18,963 nucleotides of DNA from JOPF133 sp052144935. Its GTDB lineage: Bacteria > Acidobacteriota > Terriglobia > Bryobacterales > Bryobacteraceae. The notes beneath the pieces were generated by a model. It did not search any database. It was not told where the DNA came from and worked only from the letters and a program-made list of their open reading frames with translations. The stretch lies in the NCBI GenBank assembly GCA_052144935.1, contig JBKQPR010000289.1, positions 1 to 18,963 of the forward strand, in the 5' to 3' direction. This document shows positions 7,848 to 16,468 of the stretch, one piece after another. The first letter of the stretch is position 1, and the number at the start of each line of letters is the position of its first letter. Made by a program: the position numbers and the translations under genes.

Positions 7848-7954
7848 AACGGCGGGTTGCGGCCTGTGGCGGCGCCGGGCCGGGCAACCGCCGCCCGAGG
7901 GTGCCGGCAGGGCCGAAGTCCGGGAACGCCGAATTACCGCCGTGGGACTTAAAG

Positions 7955-7970
7955 TGTTTCACGTGAAACA
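7955..7970. promoter_or_regulatory. parS: parS site 9 (rsmG-proximal)
   Basis: Perfect 16-bp palindrome, 123 bp after site 8 and 13 bp beyond the rsmG stop codon. Confidence 0.96.
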
Positions 7971-7983
7971 AGCAGGGGGGCCC

Positions 7984-8527
7984 CTACGGGGTTCGGCGGT
8001 GGCCTAGCCGCAGGAAACGATGTTTCGAATCGGGTAGCGGGACCGGCGGATCCCAATCGAAGGTGAGGGCCGGCGGCGGTTCCTCCGCGCCGGTGAGGAG
8101 CGCGGCGTGGCTGGCCAAGCGGCCCAAAACCTTTCCGAGATCGGCGTAGCTCACGGCCCGCGATACCGCCCAGTCGAAGGTCTCGCCGGACTCCTCTGCG
8201 CGCCGCGCAAGCACCTTGATATTCGGCAACTTCCGGCTGGCCTCGCGGAGGAAGACCGCCTTTCGCTGGTGCGACTCGATCAGCGTCACCGAACACTCGG
8301 GCCGGACGACGGCTATGGGGAAGCCTGGAAAGCCTGCGCCGGATCCGATGTCGACGATCCGGAGAGGACCGGACGGCAGGTGGCGGGCTACGAAGAGCGA
8401 CTCGTTGTAATGCCGCTCGATGGCCTCGGCGCGGTCGCGGATGCGGGTCAGGTTCAGCGCCCGGTTCCAGCGGGTGAGCAGTTCGAAGTGGGCCTCCAGT
8501 CGGGCGGCCTGCTCGGGCGCGATCCAA

Positions 8528-8538
<11 letters not shown>
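7984..8538 (-). CDS. rsmG: 16S rRNA (guanine-N7)-methyltransferase RsmG (GidB)
   Basis: The 184-residue protein is the SAM-dependent enzyme that methylates N7 of G527 (E. coli numbering) in 16S rRNA. The SAM-binding motif I is IVDIGSGAGFPG at residues 61-72, followed by VTLIESHQRKAVFLRE (about 84-99), where the acidic residue binds the SAM ribose. The N-terminal LLTRWNRALNLTRIRD (20-35) is typical of the family. It is somewhat shorter than E. coli RsmG (207). The start is GTG at 8538, overlapping the end of mnmG by 11 bases, which indicates translational coupling. This is the canonical mnmG-rsmG pair beside parAB. The parS satellite begins 13 bp past its stop. Confidence 0.95.
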
Positions 8539-10333
<1,795 letters not shown>

Positions 10334-10480
10334 TGTTTCTATTGTAGGGGGTGGGGGAAGGGGCGCGCCCCGATGTACTCTAATATCCAAAGTACTTTGC
10401 CGAATTCCGCGCGGCGGCGACGCGTGACGGCCCTCGTGAGAATTCATGAGAATTTGTCGCAAGGGAGCAACTAAGTAGAA
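10334..10480. promoter_or_regulatory. Divergent promoter region between mnmG and the cas operon
   Basis: This 147-bp gap must drive mnmG leftward and cas3 rightward. It contains a perfect 12-bp palindrome GGGGCGCGCCCC (10360-10371), an A/T-richer core with TAATAT at 10381-10386, and the direct repeat TGAGAATT at 10437-10444 and 10447-10454, spaced ten bases. The last could be a regulator site for the cas operon. No DnaA box was seen. All promoter assignments here are tentative. Confidence 0.5.
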
Positions 10481-12904
10481 ATGGCAACTATCTTTCTCGC
10501 ACATCTGGAAAGCGGCAGGGAACAATTCCTTCGCGACCACTTGCGGGGTGTTTCACGAGCCGCTCAAAAACATTCCGAGAAGATCGGAATCGGGGCGGCT
10601 GGCGCCGCAATCGGCCTATTGCACGATCTTGGAAAGTATTCCGCCGCCTTTCAACAATATCTGCGTCGAATGACGCTGAATCAGGATACGGAGCAGCCGG
10701 ATGAAGAACGAGGGAGGATCGACCACTCCACGGCCGGGGCACAGAGGATCTGGCGCAGCCTGAAGGAGCAGGGAACGGTGGCAGCAATCGCGGGCGAAAT
10801 CCTCGCGGTTTGCATCGCGTCCCATCATTCGGGCTTGATCGACTGCATCACGCCGAGCGGAGAAGACAATCTCTCACGGCGGATGAACAAACCGGATGCG
10901 GGGACCCACTTCAACGAGACTTGGGCGAACGCCGAACAAGAGGTGGGCGAGGAGCACAGGAAGCAACTGGCGGATGCCGGTCTGGTTGGTGGCCTCCGCG
11001 AGATCGTCCAGAGCATTTGCCAAATCGATGGGAGTGAGGTTATCCGGCGATTCAAGGCCGGCCTCCTGGTCCGGTTCCTGTTTAGTTGCCTAATCGACGC
11101 CGACCGGACGGACACCGCCGACTTTTCAAACGCGGCGGCGGCTTCCCTGCGCCAACATGGCCAATACGCCGAATGGTCCGCGCTGATTGCGCTGCTGGAG
11201 GATAGACTCAGAGGCTTTTCCGCCCGGTCTCCGATTGGCAAGCTTCGCAAGCAAGTTTCGGAGTCCTGTTTGTCGGCCTCGGAGCGACCGAAAGGGGTGT
11301 ACCTCCTGACCGTTCCGACGGGCGGCGGAAAGACCCTGGCCAGCCTCCGCTTCGCGCTGCATCATGCGGCGAAATGGAGCATGGATCGGGTGATTTATGT
11401 CAGCCCATACACGTCTATCATCGATCAGAATGCAGCAGTGGTTCGCGGCATCCTGGAGCCCGCCGGGACTGAGTTTGCCAGCGTCGTGCTGGAACATCAC
11501 TCGAATCTGACGCCCGTGCACCAGACCTGGAGGAGCAAGATTCTTTCGGAAAACTGGGACGCACCGATTGTATTCACCACCGCTGTGCAACTGCTGGAAG
11601 GCCTTTTTGGATCGGGCACGCGGGCAGTCCGCCGCATGCATCAAATGGCCCGGTCGGTCCTGATCTTCGATGAAGCCCAGACCGTTCCCGTCCGGTGTGT
11701 CCACCTGTTGAATAGCGCGCTGAACTTTCTGGTCGAGCAATGCGGCAGCACCGTGGTGCTTTGCACCGCGACTCAGCCGTTACTGCACGAGGTCGACTCC
11801 GGCAAGGGCGCTCTGCGTCTCAGCGAGAATGCGGAGATCATGCGCGATGTTCCGGCGCTGTTTGCCCAGGTTCGCCGGTATGAGACGTACGACCGCCGCA
11901 GGCCGGGAGGTTGGGGACACGATGAAGCGGCACAGTTGGCTATCGGCGAGACACGAAGCGCCGGGAGTTGCCTGGTTGTGGTCAACACCAAGCGGGAAGC
12001 GCTTTCGATCTTCCAAGAATGCCGGTCCGGGGCGAGCGATATTGCGGTGTCTCACCTTAGCACCAGCATGTGCCCGGCCCACCGGATGAAGGTTCTGGAT
12101 GAAATCAAGGACCGTCTGGCTCGGGGCGCTCCGACGATCTGCGTGAGTACGCAACTGATCGAGGCAGGCGTCGATATCAGCTTTGGGTCGGCCATCCGGG
12201 CACTGGCGGGGCTGGACTCCATCGCGCAGGCCGGGGGCCGGTGCAATCGGCATGGTGAGATGGAGCTGGGGCGCGTGCATGTGATCAATCTGAAGGGCGA
12301 TGTGCCCAGGGCGCTGGCCGAAATTCGGAAGGCGCAGGAGGCGGCGCAACGGGTCCTCGACGAGAACCCTGGCAGCGGGGAAAGCCGGCCCGTGGACGTA
12401 TCGGACCCCGGATTGATCGTGCAGTACTTCCGTTATTACTTCTTCGACCGCCGAAGTGAGATGGACTACCCGGTCGGCCCGGACCGGGCGGAACGAGAAG
12501 ATACGCTTCTGAACATGCTGGCGGAAAACAAGCAGGCTGTAGAGGGCCGCCGGGTTCCTCCTCCCGTCTATCTGCACCAGGCCTTTGCGACAGCCGCGAA
12601 GGCGTTCCAGGCGATTGACGCCAGCACACAGGGCGTGGTGGTACCGTATACGTCCGAAGGGAGGGCCTTGATCAACGAACTGTGCTCGGCGTTCGAGCTG
12701 GAAAAGCAGTTCAAGCTCCTGAAGAGGGCGCAGCAGTTCACAGTGAACGTGTTTCCGAATATCCTCAAAGAGCTGCAGCGGGATCATGCAGTGCATGAAG
12801 TCCAGGAAGGAACAGGGATTCATTATCTTGAGGAGCGGTGGTATAACGACGCTTTCGGACTGAATACCGAGGGCACGGAGCGAATGGGGTTTGAATATGC
12901 ATGA
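10481..12904 (+). CDS. cas3: CRISPR-associated nuclease-helicase Cas3 (type I-C)
   Basis: The 807-residue protein is the effector that degrades DNA once Cascade has bound its target. The N-terminal HD nuclease domain shows LLHDLGKYS (His48-Asp49), DHSTAG (His82) and ASHHSG (His115-His116). The SF2 helicase follows: Walker A TVPTGGGKTLAS (about 277-288), DEAQ box LIFDEAQTVP (397-400), motif III CTATQ (428-432), TQLIEAGVDIS (557-567) and motif VI QAGGRCNRHG (583-592). All catalytic residues that I can locate are present, so it looks functional. The domain order (HD first, fused) and the gene order point to type I-C. AAGGGAG lies about 15 bases before the ATG, a somewhat distant ribosome binding site. 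It is the first gene of the cas operon, and its stop overlaps the cas5c start. Confidence 0.97.
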   Translation: MATIFLAHLESGREQFLRDHLRGVSRAAQKHSEKIGIGAAGAAIGLLHDLGKYSAAFQQYLRRMTLNQDTEQPDEERGRIDHSTAGAQRIWRSLKEQGTVAAIAGEILAVCIASHHSGLIDCITPSGEDNLSRRMNKPDAGTHFNETWANAEQEVGEEHRKQLADAGLVGGLREIVQSICQIDGSEVIRRFKAGLLVRFLFSCLIDADRTDTADFSNAAAASLRQHGQYAEWSALIALLEDRLRGFSARSPIGKLRKQVSESCLSASERPKGVYLLTVPTGGGKTLASLRFALHHAAKWSMDRVIYVSPYTSIIDQNAAVVRGILEPAGTEFASVVLEHHSNLTPVHQTWRSKILSENWDAPIVFTTAVQLLEGLFGSGTRAVRRMHQMARSVLIFDEAQTVPVRCVHLLNSALNFLVEQCGSTVVLCTATQPLLHEVDSGKGALRLSENAEIMRDVPALFAQVRRYETYDRRRPGGWGHDEAAQLAIGETRSAGSCLVVVNTKREALSIFQECRSGASDIAVSHLSTSMCPAHRMKVLDEIKDRLARGAPTICVSTQLIEAGVDISFGSAIRALAGLDSIAQAGGRCNRHGEMELGRVHVINLKGDVPRALAEIRKAQEAAQRVLDENPGSGESRPVDVSDPGLIVQYFRYYFFDRRSEMDYPVGPDRAEREDTLLNMLAENKQAVEGRRVPPPVYLHQAFATAAKAFQAIDASTQGVVVPYTSEGRALINELCSAFELEKQFKLLKRAQQFTVNVFPNILKELQRDHAVHEVQEGTGIHYLEERWYNDAFGLNTEGTERMGFEYA

Positions 12905-13643
12905 TACGCCGAAAAACACAATCGAATTTCGCGTCTGGGGAAGGTTTGCGATGTTCACCGATCCGCTAACGCGCGTGGGTGGAGAGAAATGCTCGTACCA
13001 TGTGCCGACTTATGAGGCGCTGAAGGGCATCGCGAAGTCGATTTACTGGAAGCCGACATTGATTTGGGTAGTCGATGCCGTGCGGGTGATGAAGCGGATC
13101 AGGACTCAAACCAAGGGGACTAAGCCGCTCAACTACGGTGGAGGCAATAGCCTTGCGATCTACACGTTTCTCACTGGCGATCCCGACCTGAGCACAGGGC
13201 TTCCCAGCGTCGAGTATCAGGTGAGGGCCCACTTCGAGTGGAATGATCACCGGCCGGAATTGAAGAAAGACCAGATCGACGGCAAGCACTTCCAGATTGC
13301 GAAGCGCAGTCTGGCGCTGGGTGGCAGGCAGGATATCTTCCTTGGGACTCGGGATTGCCAGGGCTACGTGGAGCCGTGTGAGTTTGCGAGCGGAACCGGC
13401 GATTATGACGGCAAAGGGGAACTGGGTTTCGGGCTGATGTTCCACAGCTTCGATTACCCGGATGAGACTGGCGTGAACAAACTGGCCGCGAATTTCTGGC
13501 GTCCCACGATGACGGATGGCGTGATCCATTTCCCGAGGTCCGAGCAGTGTCCCTTCCGGAAGGAAATCCGGGAAATGACGCCGAAGCGATTCGGTATGGG
13601 TCAGAACCTTCGTGACGTGGACGCGGAGGCGTTGGAGGTGTGA
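12897..13643 (+). CDS. cas5c: Type I-C Cas5c (Cas5d), crRNA-processing endoribonuclease
   Basis: In type I-C systems, which lack Cas6, Cas5 cuts the pre-crRNA at the base of the repeat hairpin and then stays in Cascade. The 248-residue protein has the Cas5 N-terminal fold (IEFRVWGRFAMFTDPLTRVG), the segment SYHVPTYEALKGIAKSIYWKP, and KHFQIAKRSLALGGRQDIFLG followed by TRDCQGYVEP. The Tyr of IYWKP and the Lys-His pair at about residues 130-131 are my candidates for the catalytic Tyr-Lys-His described for Cas5d; their alignment is from memory. The ATG at 12897 overlaps the cas3 stop by 8 bases; a TTG two codons earlier is the alternative start. The fit with the array is good, since the repeat has a strong GC stem. 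Confidence 0.95.
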   Translation: MHDTPKNTIEFRVWGRFAMFTDPLTRVGGEKCSYHVPTYEALKGIAKSIYWKPTLIWVVDAVRVMKRIRTQTKGTKPLNYGGGNSLAIYTFLTGDPDLSTGLPSVEYQVRAHFEWNDHRPELKKDQIDGKHFQIAKRSLALGGRQDIFLGTRDCQGYVEPCEFASGTGDYDGKGELGFGLMFHSFDYPDETGVNKLAANFWRPTMTDGVIHFPRSEQCPFRKEIREMTPKRFGMGQNLRDVDAEALEV

Positions 13644-13644
13644 A

Positions 13645-15525
13645 TTGAGCTGGATGCAAAAACTCTATGAGACGTATGAACGGTGCAACGGCGCGCCTCA
13701 ATTTGAAAAGAAGCCGCTCAACCCGGTTTCTTCGCTGTACCAGCATACCCAGATTCAGGTGACAATCGATGGCCACGGGAACTTGCGCCGTGCCGAGCAG
13801 AACGAGCTACTGGACACGGTGATTCCTGTGAGTGAAGAATCCGCCTCCAGAAGCGGCACATCTCCGCAGCCGAACCCGCTGACTGACAAACTGGCCTACT
13901 GTGCCTCGGGTATCAAGGATTTTGGCGGGAACGGGCAGCGCTACGAGGGATATGAGCGGCAACTGCGGAAGTGGTGTGACTCCGAATTCGCAGACCCGAA
14001 GGCCTGCGCGGTGCTCCGGTATCTCGAAAAGGGTATGCTCATCGGAGACCTCGTGAGAGAGGGGGTTCTCAAATACGAGGACGGCAAATTGGCAAGCCTC
14101 AAGATCCCTGGCAGGACGGCCATTGAGGCAAAAGATGCATGGGTCAGGTGGAGAGTCGAGCTTGCCGGAGACCCCGCCGCCAACACTTGGGAAGACGAAG
14201 GGTTATTTCGTCGGTGGGCTGGCTTCGAGGGGTCGCTGCACAGCGCCGAGGGGACCTGCGCCGTGACCGGAGAAAATGTTCGGATTGCGCGGCTTCACCC
14301 GAGGGCCATACGAAGCAATAGCGATGGCGCCAAGCTGGTCACATCTAACGATGACTCCGGCTTTACGTATCGAGGAAGATTTGGCAACCCGGACCAAGCA
14401 GTGACGGTTGGCTACGAGGTCACACAAAAGGCTCATAACGCTCTCAGGTGGCTGATTCGACGCCAGGGCTACAGAGCGGGAGAGCAGGCGATTGTGGCTT
14501 GGGCCGTGGGCGGCCAGGATGTGCCGGACCCGTGCTGGGACACAGGATACCTTTTCGGGGCAACTGAGGACGTTCACTCTGAACAGGATCAATACGGCGG
14601 CGACGCCGGGCAACTCTACGCTCTGCGCCTGAAGAAGGCGATGGCCGGGTACCGAGCGAAGCTCGCCGACTCGGAAGATGTGGTTGTGGTGGGCCTCGAT
14701 TCCGCGACACCCGGGCGCATGGCGATCATTTACTACAGGGAACTCGCCGGCTCGGAGTTTCTGGACCGCATCACGGGCTGGCATGAACGGTGTTCCTGGT
14801 TCCAGAACTATTCCGAGGACAACAGGTTCATGGGAGCTCCGGCGCCGAACGACATTGCGGAGGCCGTCTACGGCAAGCGAATTGGCAAGAAACATGAGCT
14901 ACGCAAGGCTACGGTCGAGCGGCTGCTGCCATGCATCGTCGACGGCCGCCCGCTGCCACGCGATCTTGTCGAAGCGGCTGTGCGCCGCGCGTGCAACCGG
15001 GCTGGATTCAAGAAGTCGAAGCACGAGTTGGAGTGGGAGAAGTGCCTGGGCATCGCGTGTGCGCTTGTCCGGGGGAGCCGAAAGAAGGAGCAAGAGTATC
15101 GTATGGCACTGGAAGAGGATCGAACGACGAGAGATTACCTGTTCGGCCGCTTGCTGGCAATTGCGGAAAACATCGAGCACTGGGCGTTGCGCCTGGCGGA
15201 TGAAAAACGGGACACGAGCGCTGCGAAGCTGATGCAGAGGTTTGCGGATCATCCGTGGTCGACGTGGAGGAGTATTGAATTGGCGTTGGTCCCCTATAAG
15301 ACCCGCCTGCGGACCAACCGCCCATCGATTCTGATGAGGAGGGACAAACTGCTGGACAGTGTGATGAGCATCTTCAGCACGGAGGACTTCAACAGCGACA
15401 CTAAGTTGTCGGGCGAGTTCCTGCTCGGTTACCACTGCCAGCGCGCCGCGCTTTGGCAGAAGGGGAAACCGGATGGTGGGGCGGCGGAAGCAGGCGAGCC
15501 GGAAGGGGAAGGAGATACGGTATGA
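13645..15525 (+). CDS. cas8c: Type I-C Cascade large subunit Cas8c
   Basis: The 626-residue protein begins MSWMQKLYETYERC, typical of the Cas8c/Csd1 family. This large subunit recognises the PAM and helps recruit Cas3. Recognisable blocks are NALRWLIRRQGYRAGEQAIVAW, VVVGLDSATPGRMAIIYYRE, ERCSWFQNY and RRACNRAGFKKSKHELEWEK. I chose the TTG at 13645 because GGAGGT at 13634-13639 is ideally spaced (5 bases) and the family starts Met-Ser-Trp. An ATG at 13654 would be 14 bases from that site. The cas5c stop lies 1 base upstream. The 3' part probably also encodes a separate small subunit from an internal start. The stop overlaps the cas7c start as ATGA. Confidence 0.95.
   Translation: MSWMQKLYETYERCNGAPQFEKKPLNPVSSLYQHTQIQVTIDGHGNLRRAEQNELLDTVIPVSEESASRSGTSPQPNPLTDKLAYCASGIKDFGGNGQRYEGYERQLRKWCDSEFADPKACAVLRYLEKGMLIGDLVREGVLKYEDGKLASLKIPGRTAIEAKDAWVRWRVELAGDPAANTWEDEGLFRRWAGFEGSLHSAEGTCAVTGENVRIARLHPRAIRSNSDGAKLVTSNDDSGFTYRGRFGNPDQAVTVGYEVTQKAHNALRWLIRRQGYRAGEQAIVAWAVGGQDVPDPCWDTGYLFGATEDVHSEQDQYGGDAGQLYALRLKKAMAGYRAKLADSEDVVVVGLDSATPGRMAIIYYRELAGSEFLDRITGWHERCSWFQNYSEDNRFMGAPAPNDIAEAVYGKRIGKKHELRKATVERLLPCIVDGRPLPRDLVEAAVRRACNRAGFKKSKHELEWEKCLGIACALVRGSRKKEQEYRMALEEDRTTRDYLFGRLLAIAENIEHWALRLADEKRDTSAAKLMQRFADHPWSTWRSIELALVPYKTRLRTNRPSILMRRDKLLDSVMSIFSTEDFNSDTKLSGEFLLGYHCQRAALWQKGKPDGGAAEAGEPEGEGDTV
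15103..15525 (+). CDS. cas11c: Probable Cascade small subunit Cas11c from an internal start within cas8c
   Basis: Published work on type I-C systems showed that the small subunit Cas11 is made by internal translation within the 3' end of cas8c. Here an in-frame ATG at 15103 (MALEEDRTTRDYLFG) would give 140 residues, the right size. AAGGAG lies at 15085-15090, 12 bases upstream, a usable but long spacing. The product is largely helical and basic (ENIEHWALRLADEKRD, PYKTRLRTNRPSILMRRDKL), as expected for a subunit lining the crRNA-DNA path. Its start codon is a prediction, and nearby alternatives are possible. Confidence 0.6.
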   Translation: MALEEDRTTRDYLFGRLLAIAENIEHWALRLADEKRDTSAAKLMQRFADHPWSTWRSIELALVPYKTRLRTNRPSILMRRDKLLDSVMSIFSTEDFNSDTKLSGEFLLGYHCQRAALWQKGKPDGGAAEAGEPEGEGDTV

Positions 15526-16376
15526 GCGGTCTACAACGCAGTCTACAGAACAAGATCGATTTTGCGGTGGTGCTGCGCGTGAAAAATGCAAATCCGAACG
15601 GCGATCCCCTGAATGGGAATCGGCCGCGCACCGACTACAACGGCATCGGAGAGATTACGGACGTTTGCCTGAAGCGCAAGATACGAGACCGGTTGCAGGA
15701 GGCCGGCTTTGGGATCTTCGTGCAGTCCGACGACCGGAAGATGGACGACGCGACGAGTCTCCGGGACCGCGCCGATAAGGCCCTTGGAAAGAAGTTCGGC
15801 TCCGCGGAAACCGTGGGCCTGGCCTGCGAAAAGTGGATGGATGTCCGAGCCTTTGGGCAATTGTTCGCGCTGCCCAAGAAGGGCAAATCCAAGGGCGGAG
15901 AGGAGGAAGGCGATACGGGGATGTCGATCCCGATTCGCGGGCCGGTGACGGTACAGTCGGCCTTCAGCGTGGAGGCTGTGGAGGTGACCAGCACGCAGAT
16001 CACGAAGAGTGTGAGCGGCGAGGGCGATGGAACAAAACGCGGCGCGGACACTATGGGCATGAAGCACCGGGTGGATAAGGGCGTCTACGTTTTCTACGGA
16101 AGCATGAATCCGCAGTTGGCCGAGAGAACCGGGTTCAGCGACGGGGATGCGGAGGCGATCAAGCAGGTACTGCCGAAGCTGTTTGAGAACGACGCGTCGT
16201 CGGCAAGACCGGATGGAAGCATGGAGGTTCTCAAGGTGATCTGGTGGAAGCACAATAGCAAGGCCGGCCAGTACTCATCGGCCAAGGTTCATCGGACGCT
16301 GTCCGTCAAGCCGGACGGCCGGATTGAACTCGCGCCATTGGAAGGGTTGCAGCACGAAGAGATCGCGGGGTTTTGA
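15522..16376 (+). CDS. cas7c: Type I-C Cascade backbone subunit Cas7c
   Basis: The 284-residue protein is the Cas7/Csd2 RAMP subunit that polymerises along the crRNA. It opens with LQNKIDFAVVLRVKNANPNG followed by DPLNGNRPRTDYNG, the hallmark of the Csd2 family. Further conserved segments are ITDVCLKRKIRDRL, VRAFGQLFAL, IPIRGPVTVQSAFS and MKHRVDKGVYVFYGSMNP. The ATG at 15522 overlaps the cas8c stop as ATGA, with GGAG at 15511-15514 seven bases upstream, which implies translational coupling. The length is normal for the family. The product should be needed in several copies per Cascade, consistent with a strong ribosome binding site. Confidence 0.96.
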   Translation: MSGLQRSLQNKIDFAVVLRVKNANPNGDPLNGNRPRTDYNGIGEITDVCLKRKIRDRLQEAGFGIFVQSDDRKMDDATSLRDRADKALGKKFGSAETVGLACEKWMDVRAFGQLFALPKKGKSKGGEEEGDTGMSIPIRGPVTVQSAFSVEAVEVTSTQITKSVSGEGDGTKRGADTMGMKHRVDKGVYVFYGSMNPQLAERTGFSDGDAEAIKQVLPKLFENDASSARPDGSMEVLKVIWWKHNSKAGQYSSAKVHRTLSVKPDGRIELAPLEGLQHEEIAGF

Positions 16377-16387
16377 GGGGGGAACAC

Positions 16388-16466
16388 GTTCACCGCGGAG
16401 ACGCAGAGACGCGGAGAGAAACGCGGAGAAAGGCAAGAGGAGGCGGAGAAGGACGGCGGAGAAAGA
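16388..16466. repeat. GC-rich dispersed-type repeat between cas7c and cas4
   Basis: The 92-bp gap between cas7c and cas4 is filled by a degenerate short-period repeat: CACCGCGGAGACGCAGAGAC, then GCGGAGAGAAACGCGGAGAA and further GGCGGAGAA units. It resembles the ACGCAGAGACGCGGAGA-type repeats that I recall scattered through several bacterial genomes. The last GGAG (16458-16461) serves as the cas4 ribosome binding site. Related sequence occurs inside cas4 (16733-16779). Confidence 0.75.
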
Positions 16467-16468
16467 CA

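Larger units (their letters stand above)
7023..7970. repeat. parS: Centromere-like array: nine parS sites in a ~123-bp tandem satellite
   Basis: The gap between rsmG and parA contains nine 16-bp parS palindromes. Their starts are 7023, 7073, 7195, 7320, 7444, 7567, 7707, 7832 and 7955, giving steps of 50, 122, 125, 124, 123, 140, 125 and 123 bp. Eight are the perfect TGTTTCACGTGAAACA. The first reads TGTTTCACGTGGAACA, the reverse complement of the Bacillus subtilis form TGTTCCACGTGAAACA. From the second site on, the intervening DNA is itself a repeat of 106-109 bp (124 bp in one unit, which has an internal 17-bp duplication). Each unit shares blocks such as GGGCAACCGCCGCCCGAGGG (GTCGCCC in the fourth unit), with an internal CGGGC-N7-GCCCG dyad in most units, and GGGCCGAAGTCC. 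Unit variants are mixed along the array, which suggests recombination between copies. Confidence 0.96.

Noticed and set aside
7023..7970. The array read as a CRISPR-like repeat-spacer structure
   Set aside because: The short repeats are palindromic parS, and the intervening 106-124 bp segments are similar to one another rather than unique.
10360..10371. GGGGCGCGCCCC palindrome as a terminator
   Set aside because: It has no loop and no following T tract, and it lies between divergent starts, so termination is unlikely.
10334..10480. Replication origin (oriC) next to mnmG
   Set aside because: The gene neighbourhood suggests origin proximity, but I found no DnaA-box cluster or AT-rich unwinding region in this gap.
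11780..12958. 392-codon minus-strand frame opposite cas3
   Set aside because: It is a shadow of cas3, whose helicase motifs lie on the plus strand.
16373..16468. N-terminal extension of Cas4 from an upstream TTG
   Set aside because: It would translate the GC-rich repeat into an Arg/Gly-rich tail absent from the family. The ATG at 16469 has a well-placed ribosome binding site.
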